In this document: piece after piece, positions 37,301-48,269 of the stretch
Position numbering within the stretch: the stretch's first letter is position 1
Layout: each line of letters begins with the position of its first letter
NCBI GenBank assembly: GCA_036250225.1
Contig: JAPZLL010000015.1
Span: 1 to 64,000 of the forward strand
Direction: 5' to 3'
Origin: Cercophora sp. LCS_1
Taxonomy: Eukaryota > Ascomycota > Sordariomycetes > Sordariales > Lasiosphaeriaceae
DNA: 64,000 nt
Notes under the pieces: generated by a model
What the model was told of the DNA's origin: nothing
The model's input: only the letters and a program-made list of their open reading frames with translations
Database searches by the model: none
Program-made: the position numbers and the translations under genes

Positions 37301-40300
37301 CGCTGCACTGAACGAGAGCGCATCTCGCCTCGCTCACCACCTTGGCGAGCAGGGCGTCGGGCCGGAAGTCGCAGTTGGCGTATGCATGGACAAGTCACTT
37401 TGGGCTATGGTTTCCATGCTGGCAGTTCTGAAAGCAGGTGGCGTTGTCGTCGGACTCGGGACGCAGCATCCGCTGGCGAGAATCGAGAGGATCATCTTGG
37501 ATGCCGGTATCAGTATCGTCCTGGTTGACAAGGCGCAAGTGCAGCGACTACGTGGTCATGTGAGACATCTAATCATTGTTAGCCCGTCGTTGATGGGGAC
37601 ACTACCCAACTACGCGGCGTCTTCGCAGCCTCGTGGGTTGACGCCAGACAGCGCGGCGTGGATTGTCTACACCTCGGGCAGCACTGGAAACCCCAAGGGA
37701 GTTGTCTTATCGCACGCGGCATTGTGCACCGGGATTCTCAGCCACGGAGCTGTCTTTGGGAACAACCGGTCCACCCGCGCACTTCAATACGCCTCGCATA
37801 CCTTTGGTGTGGTGATGGAGGACATGTTTACAACCCTTATCTTTGGCGGCTGCACCTGCATTCCATCCGAGGACACACGTCTGGACATGGTCGATCTAGC
37901 CCGGTTCATCCGCGACATGCGAGTCAACTTCATCAACGTGACCTCCACGACTGCATCCATGTTGAACCCCGACGAAGTTCCAGGTGTCAAGACGGTAGTC
38001 CTCGGCGGCGAAGCGGTCCGACCAGCCGTCGTCGATCTTTGGCTGAAGCATGCAAGGGTCCTGAATGCCTACGGTCAAAGCGAGTGCTCTGTCGAGTCTG
38101 TTATCAGCGTCATGGAGCACGCTCGAGATGCTACCAATATTGGCTTTGCTATTGGAGGCTGTGCAGTGTGGGTGGTCGATTCGTCTGACTGGACCCGACT
38201 CGTCCCCGTCGGAACCCCAGGGGAGCTGTTGGTTCAAGGACCGCTCCTAGCACGCGGCTATCTCGATGACCCGGAAAAGACAGCCGCATCCTTTGTGCAA
38301 GATCCGACATTTCTCCAAAAGCACGCTCTTCTTCCAGGGAGTGGACATCGCCTCTACCGGACAGGAGACATCGTTCGGCAGAAGGATGACGGATCACTGA
38401 TCTATCTTGGACGCCGAGACGCGCAGATCCAGATCCGTGGTCAGAGAGTCGAGCCCGGGGAAGTTGAGGATCGTATTGTACAGCATCATGCATCTGATGT
38501 TTCTCATGCGTTTGTCGATATCCTCACACCGCTATCGGATGGTGTGCCTTTTTCAGACCCCATCCTCGTGGCGGCGATTGAATTGCGTGCTGGAGGAGGT
38601 GCAGCTGGCTTGCGAGATGGCAGCGGGGATAACGAGTTCAACCTCCCTGAGGCGGTGCATCAACCATCTGCCCGGATCGCCTCCCTGATCCAAAAAATTC
38701 GTACCAGCTTACTTGGGGAGTTGCCCGCTTATATGGTACCAAACTACTTGATTCCCATGTCACAGCATCTGCCAGTCAACGCATCCGGGAAGCTGGACCG
38801 ACGCGCCACGCGTGCCATCCTTTCCACCTTGAGCCGACGACAGCTGGAAGCCTCCAGCCGTGGCGAGAAAAAGAAGCAACCGGAAAGACCCCTGACAGAA
38901 ACGGAGCAGAAGCTACGCGAGGCGTACGCACAGGTCCTGGGGCGCGTCGTCACGGAGATCGGGCCGGACGACCACTTTGTCGAGCTTGGCGGCGACTCTG
39001 TGGGAGCGATGCGAGTTGCGGCGGCATGCCGCCAGCTTTTTGGACTCACCGTTTCTGTTCGCGACCTGTTGCAGAAGCAAAGCATTGCCCGCTTGGCGCC
39101 CCACGTTCTGGGACTTGAGATCCTAGGTGAGAGGTATGAGATGGAACAGCAAGATCGTAGCTGTCGAGCGCTGCTGGCATCGTCCGACGCCGCGACCGAT
39201 ATCCAAGAGTGGATGTTGAACTACCACATGGCAAGACCCGATGTCGGTATGACCTATTTCTCACTTGACGGGCCTGGCTCGCTCGTGGGCAATGACAAGA
39301 TGGCAGAAGCTTGCCGACAGCTCTTCGCTTCCGTCGAGATCCTTCGCACAGGATTTGTTCACAACAAGGAAACAGGTACCTGGAAACGGATTGTCCTAGA
39401 ACCGTTCATTCCCAATATCCGCACATATATAACAGACGACTCGATTGAAGACTGGACCGCCGAGTTGATGAGCAATGAGAGCTCCAGAACGATGCACCCA
39501 GACCGTCCACTGGCCGATATTACCATCTGCACCACCGCCACCCAGCACCGCGTCCTCTTCCGCCTTTCCCATGCCATCTGGGACGGCATGTGTATCTCGA
39601 GCTTCTGGTCCACGCTGAAGGATCTTTACGAAACGGGCCAAGGAAAGAAAGCGGCCACCTTTTCTCAGTACGTCTCCGAGGTTGAGAGACTCCGCACTCC
39701 TGAGGCGACAACATATTGGACCAATCTCCTCAGAGGCTCCAGCATGACACCCATCGGCCAAACGCAACCCAACAACAACAACAGCAGCAGCAGCAACTAT
39801 GTTTACCGTGCCGCTGTTCTGGGACCAATGAAGATTGCAGCCAATGACAGATTCCAACAAGACATAACCTGGGCCATCATGGTCAAAACAGCCTGGTCGC
39901 TTGTGCTCGCTGACTATGCGGGTTCTCGCGACGTCGTCTTTGCGGACTTGGTTTCGGGGCGTTCGGGCGTCGACCCATCTGTCAGCGACGCGTTAGGCTG
40001 CTGCTCAACACCCATCCCGGTGCGGGCACGAATTGACGACAGCTCGGTATCCACGTACGCGGACCTCATGCGTCAAATTCAGCAACAGCAGCTGGAGAGC
40101 ATACCGTACGAGACCTTTGGCTTCTATCGGGCTGTGCGCGCGTGCACCGACTGGCCTGCCGATACGGCCGCCACGAGCTGGATTAACCACGTCCCTTCCA
40201 GTGTGGCGGGAGAATTGGACATTGGCGGCACGCGGTATGTGCTTGGACAGCCTGCGTCGCAAGAGGAGAAGAAGTGGACGTTTAGCGAGGTGAGGATTTC

Positions 40301-40463
40301 GTGGACGGTGGACCAGGGAGGAGACTTGGAGTTCCATCTGGTGTATGCGGCTGATGTTGTGGGAGAGGTGGTTGCGGAGCGGTTGTATCATGACATGGCC
40401 AGGATGGTGAAACGTATTCTCGTGACGCCGAATGCCTTGGTTCGAGAACGGTTCTCTGCTTGA
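25314..40463 (+). CDS. Tetramodular nonribosomal peptide synthetase, T-(C-A-T)x4-CT
   Basis: The model is 25314..34648 joined to 34715..40463 across a 66-nt intron inside A3, 5027 aa. Domain order with landmark residues: T0 ('LRLGGDSLAA', about 58); C1 ('SHTLVDG', 265); A1 ('FTSGSTGVPK', 744); T1 (1166); C2 ('HHSAYDG', 1377); A2 (1864); T2 (2296); C3 ('HHAAYDG', 2511); A3 (3004); T3 (3424); C4 ('HHSGYDG', 3634); A4 ('YTSGSTGNPK', 4096); T4 (4536); terminal C ('SHAIWDG', 4731). No epimerase, N-methyltransferase or thioesterase is seen. The extra N-terminal T marks a synthetase primed by an acyl group. Fungal terminal C domains usually release by macrocyclisation. Hand-aligned specificity codes (GrsA numbering): A1 DVKTVTGHVK, A2 DVTVVVGIYK, A3 DNENLGTVDK, A4 GVENVGAVEK. 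A4 lacks Asp235. Confidence 0.95.
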
Positions 40464-40965
40464 GGAAAAGACTTGGTGTTGAGGGGTTGTCATTTCGTTT
40501 GTTTTGGCCCTGGCTCAGGAGGTTTGGGGTTTTGATGCGTTTTTGGAGGGTGGCAACAAGCAAACGCGAAGCTCTGATCCGATGCGTGTTGCCTCGAGTC
40601 ATTGGAAAAGGGGCCGCGAGATAGTAAACAATGACGTCATCTACCGTGTACCCCACTGCTCACCCCTTTTCCAAACCCTATGGCAGACAGAGCCCCTCAG
40701 GGACAAAACTTCACATTATTTCCTTCACCCATCACCGTTATCCAGCAGCCATGGAGTCGAGATCAGATCGACGTCTTCATTATTCTAACGTGAGATGGAG
40801 AATAGGGGGGATGTGCGCTTGACCTTTTGCCAAGACGACACGATCCTTCAATCCTTCAATTCGAAACAAAATCACTTTGAAATACTAACCACTGACACCT
40901 CTCTTTTCTGGCAAAATGGTGCCCAGCGATTTGCGAGCATTCCACGCCCCTGTTCAACGTCCCCC
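40464..40965. promoter_or_regulatory. NRPS 3' flank and GDPD promoter with motif 1 array
   Basis: The gap contains GATCCTTCAATCC at 40842-40854, directly continued by TTCAATTC. The unit is thus almost repeated three times at 8-bp steps. It lies 124 bp upstream of the chosen GDPD start. If the earlier in-frame ATG at 40795 were used, the motif would be inside the coding region, which argues for the later start. Confidence 0.6.
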
Positions 40966-42033
40966 ATGGTGCAAAACAGGAGAGATGATGCCAACTCGGC
41001 CGACCTCTTTCCCCTGAAACACGGACGTGTTCCGCAAGTCATATCTCATCGTGGATTCAAAGCGGCCTTCGCCGAAAACACCATGGCCGCGTTCCGCGGG
41101 GCTGTCAAGGTTGGCGCGGACGCTATCGAGACGGACTTGCACTTGTCCAAGGATGGAGTTGTCGTATTGTCGCATGTCAGTAGACTCTAGACTTTTGGCG
41201 GGCGCCATACAGTCAGTGAGCTGATCCCATTGACCAAGGATGCGACATTGCGCCGGTGCTTCGGCAAACCGGGAAAGGTGGCCGACTACGAATGGGACCA
41301 ACTCTGCACATTCCGAACGCTTCGTGAGCCCTGCGAGCCAATGGCTCGGCTGGTTGACCTGCTGCATTACGCGATCAAACCTGAAGCGCAGCATATTTGG
41401 CTCCTCCTTGACATCAAGGTAACGCATCTGCTTTGGCGAATGTAGATGCTCAGCTGCTGACGAAACTCTCGTCGTCATCAGAGGGCTGACAGCCCTGAAT
41501 GGATGCTTCCTGCTTTGGGGGCAGCATTGGCGTCGGTATCTGTCCCTACAACGTCAGTGACACACCCGTGGAAGACGAGGATCGTGCTGGGAGTTTGGGA
41601 TGTCCACTGGATCGCCTCATGCTTTCGCTACCTACCCGGCTTCCATGTCGTCTTGTTGACCCCTTCACCGGCTTGCGCTTCATCTGTGCTTGAGCTCGGT
41701 ATTGATAACCTCCACTTTGGATTGCTGAATTACTCGTTCGCATCTGCTGGAAGGGATGTCAAATTTCTTGAGCAAGCGAGGAGCATCGGGACGCAGCCCA
41801 TGGTTTTCTCCTGGTCGGATAACGCCGACATGTGGATGGCGCGAAGTATACGGAATGGAGTCAACGGTGTTATCACCGACGACCCAAGGCGTTTTCTTCA
41901 GTTGTGCCGGCAGTGGCATGTCCCGCGGGTGCGCGAACAAGCTTCGAGATGGACGCTCTGGGAACTAATCTTTTGCATTGGGATTACGCTCAACGTCTGG
42001 ATCACAGAGATGATTCACTGGGTCATGTCATAG
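40966..42033 (+). CDS. Glycerophosphodiester phosphodiesterase family protein (Pgc1-like)
   Basis: The model is 40966..41175, 41239..41418, 41482..42033, 313 aa, with GT-AG introns of 63 and 63 nt. The N-terminus has the GDPD catalytic signature 'QVISHRGFKAAFAENT' followed by 'GADAIETDLHLSKDG' and 'VLSHD', covering the HR, EN, ExD and H residues. 'LLLDIK' and a C-terminal 'GVITDDPRRF' complete the TIM barrel. The last 25 residues form a hydrophobic anchor ('ELIFCIGITLNVWITEMI'), as in yeast phosphatidylglycerol phospholipase C (Pgc1), which is of similar length. Such enzymes split glycerophosphodiesters. Its place between the NRPS and P450-3, with a motif 1 site, suggests co-regulation. The role is unclear: lipid supply, self-protection or acting on the lipopeptide. 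Confidence 0.82.
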
Positions 42034-42105
42034 GGCTCAGCAAATGACGAACGGAAGAAGGCGACGCGTGAATTTCTATGTAAACGCCGCTCAAAGGATT
42101 TCTCC

Positions 42106-43599
42106 CTACCCTGAAGCCAGCGATATCCTTGCTTTACCCTTACCTACCACAACACGCCACAGCGCATTCCCCTCTTTCCTGGGCGTTACCCTGAGTCGCA
42201 TATCACTCTTTGGTCTGGGTAGTGTCGGCGTGCCCCCTTTGACTGCCAGTGCACGCTCCCATCCACCAATAGGGTTCAACTCGACGCGCAAAACCAGCAA
42301 CGCAGCGGCAATCAAAATCTCCGTCGACGCAAACTGGCGAGCTGGACACAGATGCGGTGCGGAACCCCATGCCAAGAAAGAACTGGGCGCGACTCGCGTC
42401 TTGTCACTGCTAGGCACAAAGCGGTAGGGGTCAAACTCATCGGCCAGCGGACCATAGACGGTCTGGCTTTCGTGAACCGGCCGCACTGGCATCTGTAAAT
42501 AGTTCCCTTTCTTCAGCGTCCACCGATCCAGCGTTGTGTCCTCGGTAACCATGCGCCAAGCTACCTGCGCGTGTCGTGTACGCTGCGTCTCCTGGTATAC
42601 CGAGAGAATCAGTGGACACTCGGTCTGCAGAGCTGCGATGTCCAGAACAAAGCCAGGTCCATCTCTTTCGACCGCCTTCTCCATCAACTCCAGACGGATG
42701 TCCCCGAGCAACGCGGGACGCGAGTAAATCTCGTAAACCGTCCAAAAGAGCGTCGGGACCGTGTTGGGATACGCTGCATTGCTAAGCGTGGCCTGCATCT
42801 TGTACGCATCCTCCTCCGATATGCCCCCTTCCCGAAGCAACTCCTGACGCCTTGTAACAAGATACGACACATCATCCGGCAAGCCCCGCCCAAAATAGTC
42901 CTTAAACGCCCTAAACACAGTCGCACGAGCATTCCGCGCCGTATGCAACGGATCAATCCCCAACATCTGACGTGGCCGGTTCTCCTCCCAAACCCACAGC
43001 GCATCTTCCACCGTCTGCTCCCTGAATGGGTGATGGACGCCGTACAAACCGGCCGCCGTGGCCTGCACGATGGTATGCTTGGCCCACTCAAACAGTTTCA
43101 CCTCGTCCCGTTGCACCAATTCGGTTGCATGCACTAGCAATTGCCTCCCCATGCGCAGGTTTTGAGCATCCAGGTGCGGACCGGGTGCTAACGCCTCCTT
43201 TGTGCCTGTCGAGAACTTGTCGAGCAGGGCGCCATCAAAAAGGGCGTGGGCTTCTCCGCTGACGGCATCGCGCGGAACTTTGAGGAAGGGCGTAAAGGAG
43301 AGAGATTTGGATTTCTGCACGAGATGCGCGAGACGGGTGGTTTTGGTGATGTAGATTTTGAAATTGAGCACGCCGAGGGAGTAGATCTCGGCGGAGGTGG
43401 TTTGGCTGAGGAGGTGGTAGTAGTTGAAGCCGTAGCGGATGAGGCCGAGGACGTGGCCGATTACGGGGATGCAGATTTTCGGGGCTATTCGGCGGGGTTC
43501 GCGGGGGTCGTCGAGGGAGGTGAAGAAGAAGTCGATGGCGTAGCCTAGGAGGAGGAGGCCTGCTAGGGCGAGGAGGGCGGTTTCGAGTGGGAATGGCAT
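42106..43599 (-). CDS. Cytochrome P450 (P450-3, CYP7/CYP8-like fungal type)
   Basis: One intronless exon of 497 aa. It has an N-terminal anchor ('LALAGLLLLGYAIDFFF'), ETQR in 'YQETQRTRHA' and heme loop 'FLAWGSAPHLCPARQF' with Cys near residue 417. Its sequence through the positions interrupted by introns in P450-1 and P450-2 is continuous ('YYHLLSQTTSAEI', 'ALWVWEENRP'), supporting those splice calls. It is the third member of a paralogous trio in the cluster and appears to have lost the introns, or derives from a retrocopy. It is convergent with the GDPD gene (72-bp gap) and divergent from the ligase. A tailoring hydroxylase or other heme-thiolate enzyme is expected. Confidence 0.9.
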   Translation of the reverse strand: MPFPLETALLALAGLLLLGYAIDFFFTSLDDPREPRRIAPKICIPVIGHVLGLIRYGFNYYHLLSQTTSAEIYSLGVLNFKIYITKTTRLAHLVQKSKSLSFTPFLKVPRDAVSGEAHALFDGALLDKFSTGTKEALAPGPHLDAQNLRMGRQLLVHATELVQRDEVKLFEWAKHTIVQATAAGLYGVHHPFREQTVEDALWVWEENRPRQMLGIDPLHTARNARATVFRAFKDYFGRGLPDDVSYLVTRRQELLREGGISEEDAYKMQATLSNAAYPNTVPTLFWTVYEIYSRPALLGDIRLELMEKAVERDGPGFVLDIAALQTECPLILSVYQETQRTRHAQVAWRMVTEDTTLDRWTLKKGNYLQMPVRPVHESQTVYGPLADEFDPYRFVPSSDKTRVAPSSFLAWGSAPHLCPARQFASTEILIAAALLVLRVELNPIGGWERALAVKGGTPTLPRPKSDMRLRVTPRKEGNALWRVVVGKGKARISLASG

Positions 43600-43979
43600 T
43601 TTGCCCTTGGGTTAGTTCTCATGGGTTGGGATGCGGTGCATCTTGGCGTTGTAAGTGATATTGTGTATTTTTCTTATGTTTTTTTGTTGGTGGTATGTTG
43701 GCCGGAACGGGTGGTAGTGGCACCATCTACGGGTTTGGTAGTGAGTAACAGGGACAGTTAATGTGCGGCGGCCCCCTACCCGAAGGATTGCGGGATCCCC
43801 TTCCAAACACATGCCCGTGGATGGACGCAACTGTCTCCTTATCGATCGTTGATAAGATGGCAATTTAGGATACCAGCTTTTTAGATTGCAATTCAGTTCA
43901 AGCCGTGTCGTTTACTTTGACTTAGGAGCCCCCTGAAACCTTGTTTGGTCCACCCCTAGCCCGACAAGCACAAGTCGCC
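43600..43979. promoter_or_regulatory. Bidirectional promoter P450-3 / acyl ligase carrying both motifs
   Basis: The gap holds GTGGCACCAT at 43717-43726 (motif 2 with one change). On the minus strand it also holds GATCCCGCAATCC at 43785-43797 (motif 1 with one mismatch). It is the only promoter in the window where both types occur close together. The motif 1 copy is 183-186 bp from both starts. Confidence 0.55.
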
Positions 43980-45967
43980 ATGATTTTCCACCCACCCGCA
44001 TGGCTCCCCGCCATTTCAAATGATTTCTCTTCCCTCGGCACAGTTGGTGATTTTGTTCTGGCTGGCCAGCCAGATGGGGAGTGCTTCAACCCGTCTCCGG
44101 CCGAGTCGGCTGTTCTTGTCGTGGCCCAGGGGGACGAGTCCAAGACTGCTGGACAACTCGCTCGAGATGTCGAGGCATTGGCGGCAGCTCTAGCCCACGA
44201 CTTGAAATGGTCGCCAAATGAGGAGTTGGCGCCTGGTGAGGGCGAAAAAGTCATTGCAATCTTGTCAGAGAATACGGTAGGGCATTCTTTGAGTCTTGAC
44301 CCCTGGCCGACGGTGACTGGGGAGAACAAGAAAACCCAAGCTAACTTGGGCTAGGTTGATTACTTGACTTGCTGCTGGGCCATTCACAGACTCGGCGCAA
44401 CATGTTTGCTTCTCCACGGAAGCACTCCGCCACATGAAAATGCGACACACATCAGAAAGAGCAGCTGCCAGGCCTTGATCACGTCTCCAATGCTGCTGCA
44501 GTCGGGTCGTGCCACAATGGCTGCTGCTGGTGTAGCAAAGCCAGCATTCTTCCTGAACGGCAACAATGTCTCCGATGGAGAGCAAATCAAAACCATTGAG
44601 GACCTTTTCGCCTCCGGGGACGCATTGGACAAGCTGCCACCCCTCCGGGCTATCAATCCGATTGCTTACCTGTGTCCGACAAGCGGTACCTCTGGACTCC
44701 AGGTACGACACAACTTGCTCATCCATGTGCAGTGGTGGTCTTGTATGAACCCCCAACTTACCTCTGAAACAGAAGCTTGCTCGCTTGACGCACACCGGGA
44801 TCATGGCCAACATTCTTCAACTGTCAGCAATAGAGCGCCTGTCCCGCAAAGATTGGGAAATCGTTCTCGGCATCCTACCCCTGAGCCACGTCCAGGGAAT
44901 CGTATCATCGCATACATCTGTCTATTTGCGCGATCGCATCATCATGCACACAAAGTTCGACATGCAAGCCGCACTGGGGTCAGTCCAGACCCACCGGATC
45001 AATCGGCTTTACTTGGTACGTTTGATGTTGACCCCCTCTTTCCTCCTTTCAACAAAGAAAGGGGCGTACCTGACCGGTGACGTACACCCACCAGGTTCCC
45101 TCCGTCCTCGCCGCCCTGATCGGCAACCCCTTCCTCTTCAAAGCCTTCAACCTCTCCTCCATCAAATCCGTCTACGTCGGCGCCGGCAACGTAACGCCCG
45201 AGCTGCGTGCCAAAGTACTCGCCGCCCAACCAGGATGGAACATAGTCACCGGATACGGTACGTTCCCTCACCTCACCTTTCCAACACTTTTTAGATCCCG
45301 CTAACCAGACCCACCACACATAGGCCTCACCGAAAGCCCCGCAGCCGTCTCCATGTCCAGTCCCCACGAACACATCCCCGACACAGTCGGCGTTCTGCTC
45401 CCCTCGTACCAAGCGCGCTTGCTCCGTGAAGACGGCACAGAAGTTGAGTCCTTTGATGAACCAGGTGAGCTGCTCGTTTCCTCGCCAAACCAAGCAGCGG
45501 GTTATCTCGGTGATGACGACGCAACCACTGCTGTTTTCACCAATGGTTGGCTCCGTACAGGGGACGTGGCAGTCTTCAGAAAAAGTCCCAACGGGGACGC
45601 GCACTTAGGCATTGTTGATCGCTTGCGAGACATGATCAAGGTCAAGGGGCTACAGGTTTCCCCTGTGGTGGTTGAGGAGTGTTTGAGACAGCACGCCGGG
45701 GTTGCGGATGTAGCGGTCATTGGGGTTGCTGATGAGCTGGCGGGGGAGAGGCCCAAGGCGTTTATTGTTCCTGCCAAGGTGGAGGAGTTGAAGGGGTTGG
45801 AGGGAGGGGTGGATGCGTTTTTTGACGAGTTGGATGATTTTGTGGAGGCTAGATTGACCGAGTTGCATTGGTTGAGGGGGAGGTATGAGATTATTGGCGT
45901 GTTGCCGAGGAATCCGTCGGGCAAGGTTTCGAAGGGGGTGTTGAGGGCTAGGGAGAATGGGGAGTGA
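43980..45967 (+). CDS. Acyl-AMP / acyl-CoA ligase (ANL superfamily)
   Basis: The model is 43980..44276, 44355..44702, 44773..45015, 45095..45257, 45324..45967, 564 aa, all junctions in phase. AMP-binding landmarks: P-loop 'CPTSGTSGLQK', 'LPLSHVQG', 'TGYGLTESPAA', 'GWLRTGDVA', 'DRLRDMIKVKGLQV' and the C-terminal lysine in 'NPSGKVSKG'. The length is normal for 4-coumarate-CoA-ligase-like enzymes. In emericellamide and echinocandin biosynthesis an acyl ligase of this family activates the acyl chain for the NRPS; EcdI is reported to load the first T domain of EcdA directly. Here it probably activates the PKS product for T0 of the NRPS. I see no separate acyltransferase gene. Confidence 0.9.
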
Positions 45968-46105
45968 TGTGTCTTTGTAGGGTCTCAATGCTCGGTATTT
46001 TCTTGAATTCCTCACAGTTTTTGGCGGTTATCCGTCTTTACGTATGTTTCTCAAAGGAACTACATATAGAACCATAGGGCCATCCTGAAAAGCGTATCAC
46101 CCATC

Positions 46106-47866
46106 TCACCTCTCCTTGAAAAGTAACATGGCCCCCATATTAGGTGCCTCAGTCCCATGATCCGGCATGTCCGGTGGCCTGTGTCCATCCCCTTCGCCAT
46201 GCTTGATATCGTACCTCGTGACAAAGTGAATCAAGATCAACTTGATCATATGCTGTGCCAAAAAGCGGCCTGGACACGCATGCGGGCCACTTCCCCAGGG
46301 CAGCATGTCATCATGCACCGAGGCGAAATGGAACTTGGTGGCATCGCCATGTTGTTCTCTCATCCGCTTCCAGCGTGACGGGTCGAACTGCTCAGGAGCA
46401 GGGTGGAGGTCCGGGTCCAAGCCCAATAACCGACTAGGCATAACCAGAGGCGTTCCTGCAGGGATGCGAAGACCGTCCTTGAAGATGTAGTCCTGGAGAG
46501 CAAGACGTTGCATTGTATCTGTGGAGGTTAGCCGGGAAAATATACCTGTAGTCATGATTTCGAGATGGTGAACACCAATACTCACTGTATTGCAGGTTGT
46601 GCATCCGCTGGCTTTCCTTCATAAAGTCATCCAACCGCTGCAATGCGCCCAAAGCCCGGCGAGTCCAGCAGTTTCCATGCTCAGCATACACAGTTGAAAT
46701 CTCGTCACGGATCTCAGCCAGCATGTTTGCGTGATCAACGTCCACCAGGTCCATGAGAATAGACAGAGCGGTACTCGTAGTACTTGGCACCGAGGCAGCA
46801 AGAAGAAACGAAGCGTCCTGCATGATATCGCCAGGACTAACGGAGCTCTTCCCACTGGCCAAGTACGATTCGACGAGCCAGCTAACCCCGTCTCCCAAAC
46901 GATGCTTTGTTTCTTTGGTGCTCTCCTTGAACTGGGCTTGACAAGCTTCAACTATAGGCTTTAGGATGGCTTTGCCCTTGCGGCGGGCCATGTGTATAGC
47001 CATCACGTATTTGTCGAGGAATCGAGATGTCCAACGTAGCCAAGACGGGTAGCCATTGCGGACACGGTTGGTTGCAATCATACCCGCGTGGAAGTAGAGA
47101 TTGCACGCTTGGTGCCAGTCATCGTCGTCCCAGAGCTCAGGTCCCACGATAACACGGGCCATGAGGCGTGATGAGAGTTGGAAGAGGAGCATGAAGCCAT
47201 TGTGAGGAGTCCAGTCCTTGCTTGGAGGGATCAGTCGAGGCACCACCTTGGCACACACCTGGTGGAGTGGTTGGATGAGGTCGTCTTGTTCCATGTTAGT
47301 CTGAGCTCCATAAGGCACCTTATCCGGATAAGCGGACTCACTGAGAGACTTGTTTAAGTCTTGACGAACAACGTGTATTGTACGGTCCGTGATGAGTGGT
47401 GCGCCAATGTCTGCAGAGATCTGGGACTGTACACCATAAACAACAAAGACGCAGTCCATGTCAGCCATAATTCAGCTGGAGAGCCCCCTATCCCTCCACC
47501 ATGCAACCCGCATACCTTGTTGAGAAACTCATTGAAGCTAAGCTTGGTCGCGCCAGCATTCCGAACCTCCTCGAGGTACTTTGTCGGGAGCACGACCAGC
47601 GGCCGCGACGTGTTGGTCGAGTTGAAGACAGAAAATGGCAACCCCTTTTTGGAATATTCATGATAGCCTCGAATCAGGAGTGAGTTCCCCTCCTGGGCAT
47701 ACCTCTCCATTGTCCGCTTCCCGCCATCGGCAAAATCCACGTGGGGGATATCGAGCTTCGGCGTTTTCTTGAGGAAAGACTTGGCGAGAACTCCAAAAAG
47801 AAACCACCCCGCGACTAGTACGGCTGCTGCGACCCACCGCGTCGTTTGGGCGTCGTTATTCATCAT
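46106..47866 (-). CDS. Cytochrome P450 (P450-4, ent-kaurene oxidase-like fungal type)
   Basis: The model is complement(46106..46518, 46586..47426, 47516..47866), 534 aa, introns 67 and 89 nt in phase. I chose ATG 47866 because the anchor 'WVAAAVLVAGWFLFGVLA' follows at once; the frame stays open up to 47971. It has the I-helix region 'ASFLLAASVPSTTSTAL', ExxR in 'FMKESQRMHNL' and heme loop 'MLPWGSGPHACPGRFL', Cys near residue 479. It differs clearly from the P450-1/2/3 trio. It is related in architecture to fungal CYP families that oxidise terpenoids and alkaloids. It is divergent from P450-5 over a motif 1 promoter. It is likely a second class of tailoring oxidase. Confidence 0.86.
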
Positions 47867-48269
47867 GGTAGTGAGTTGGGCCGTCAACGCTGTGGGTGAT
47901 TGCACAGTCTCTCTTTTGCTTTCGTCTTGGAGACCGCATGCGGCCAAGCTACCAAATGTCAGCACCGGCACTTTGTCGCTTGGCTGCCGGGGACGTCGGT
48001 GCAGCCCGCAAGGATTGAAGGATCAGGGGATCAATCACACCACACGGGTGTACCCGACTGCCAATCATTCATAATAATGGACAAGATGTGTTTGGCCGTT
48101 GCGTTTCCTCTTTGTGAGCCTCCCTGCGATTTTCAAAGCCATCGGAAGCCATCAGAGTGTTCCGGCTGATAAAACCCGAGTTGCCCAAGCATTCGTTTCT
48201 TTCCCATCCGAATGGGGATTTTACTCTGCTTCTTCCTCTTTTTCAACCCGTTCCGTTGGCATTCCCATC
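47867..48269. promoter_or_regulatory. Bidirectional promoter P450-4 / P450-5 with motif 1 array
   Basis: The minus-strand sequence has GATCCTTCAATCC (plus coordinates 48012-48024). Another ATCC lies eight bases before it, giving three ATCC units at 8-bp steps as at 4489. It lies 146 bp from the P450-4 start and 246 bp from the P450-5 start. Confidence 0.62.
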
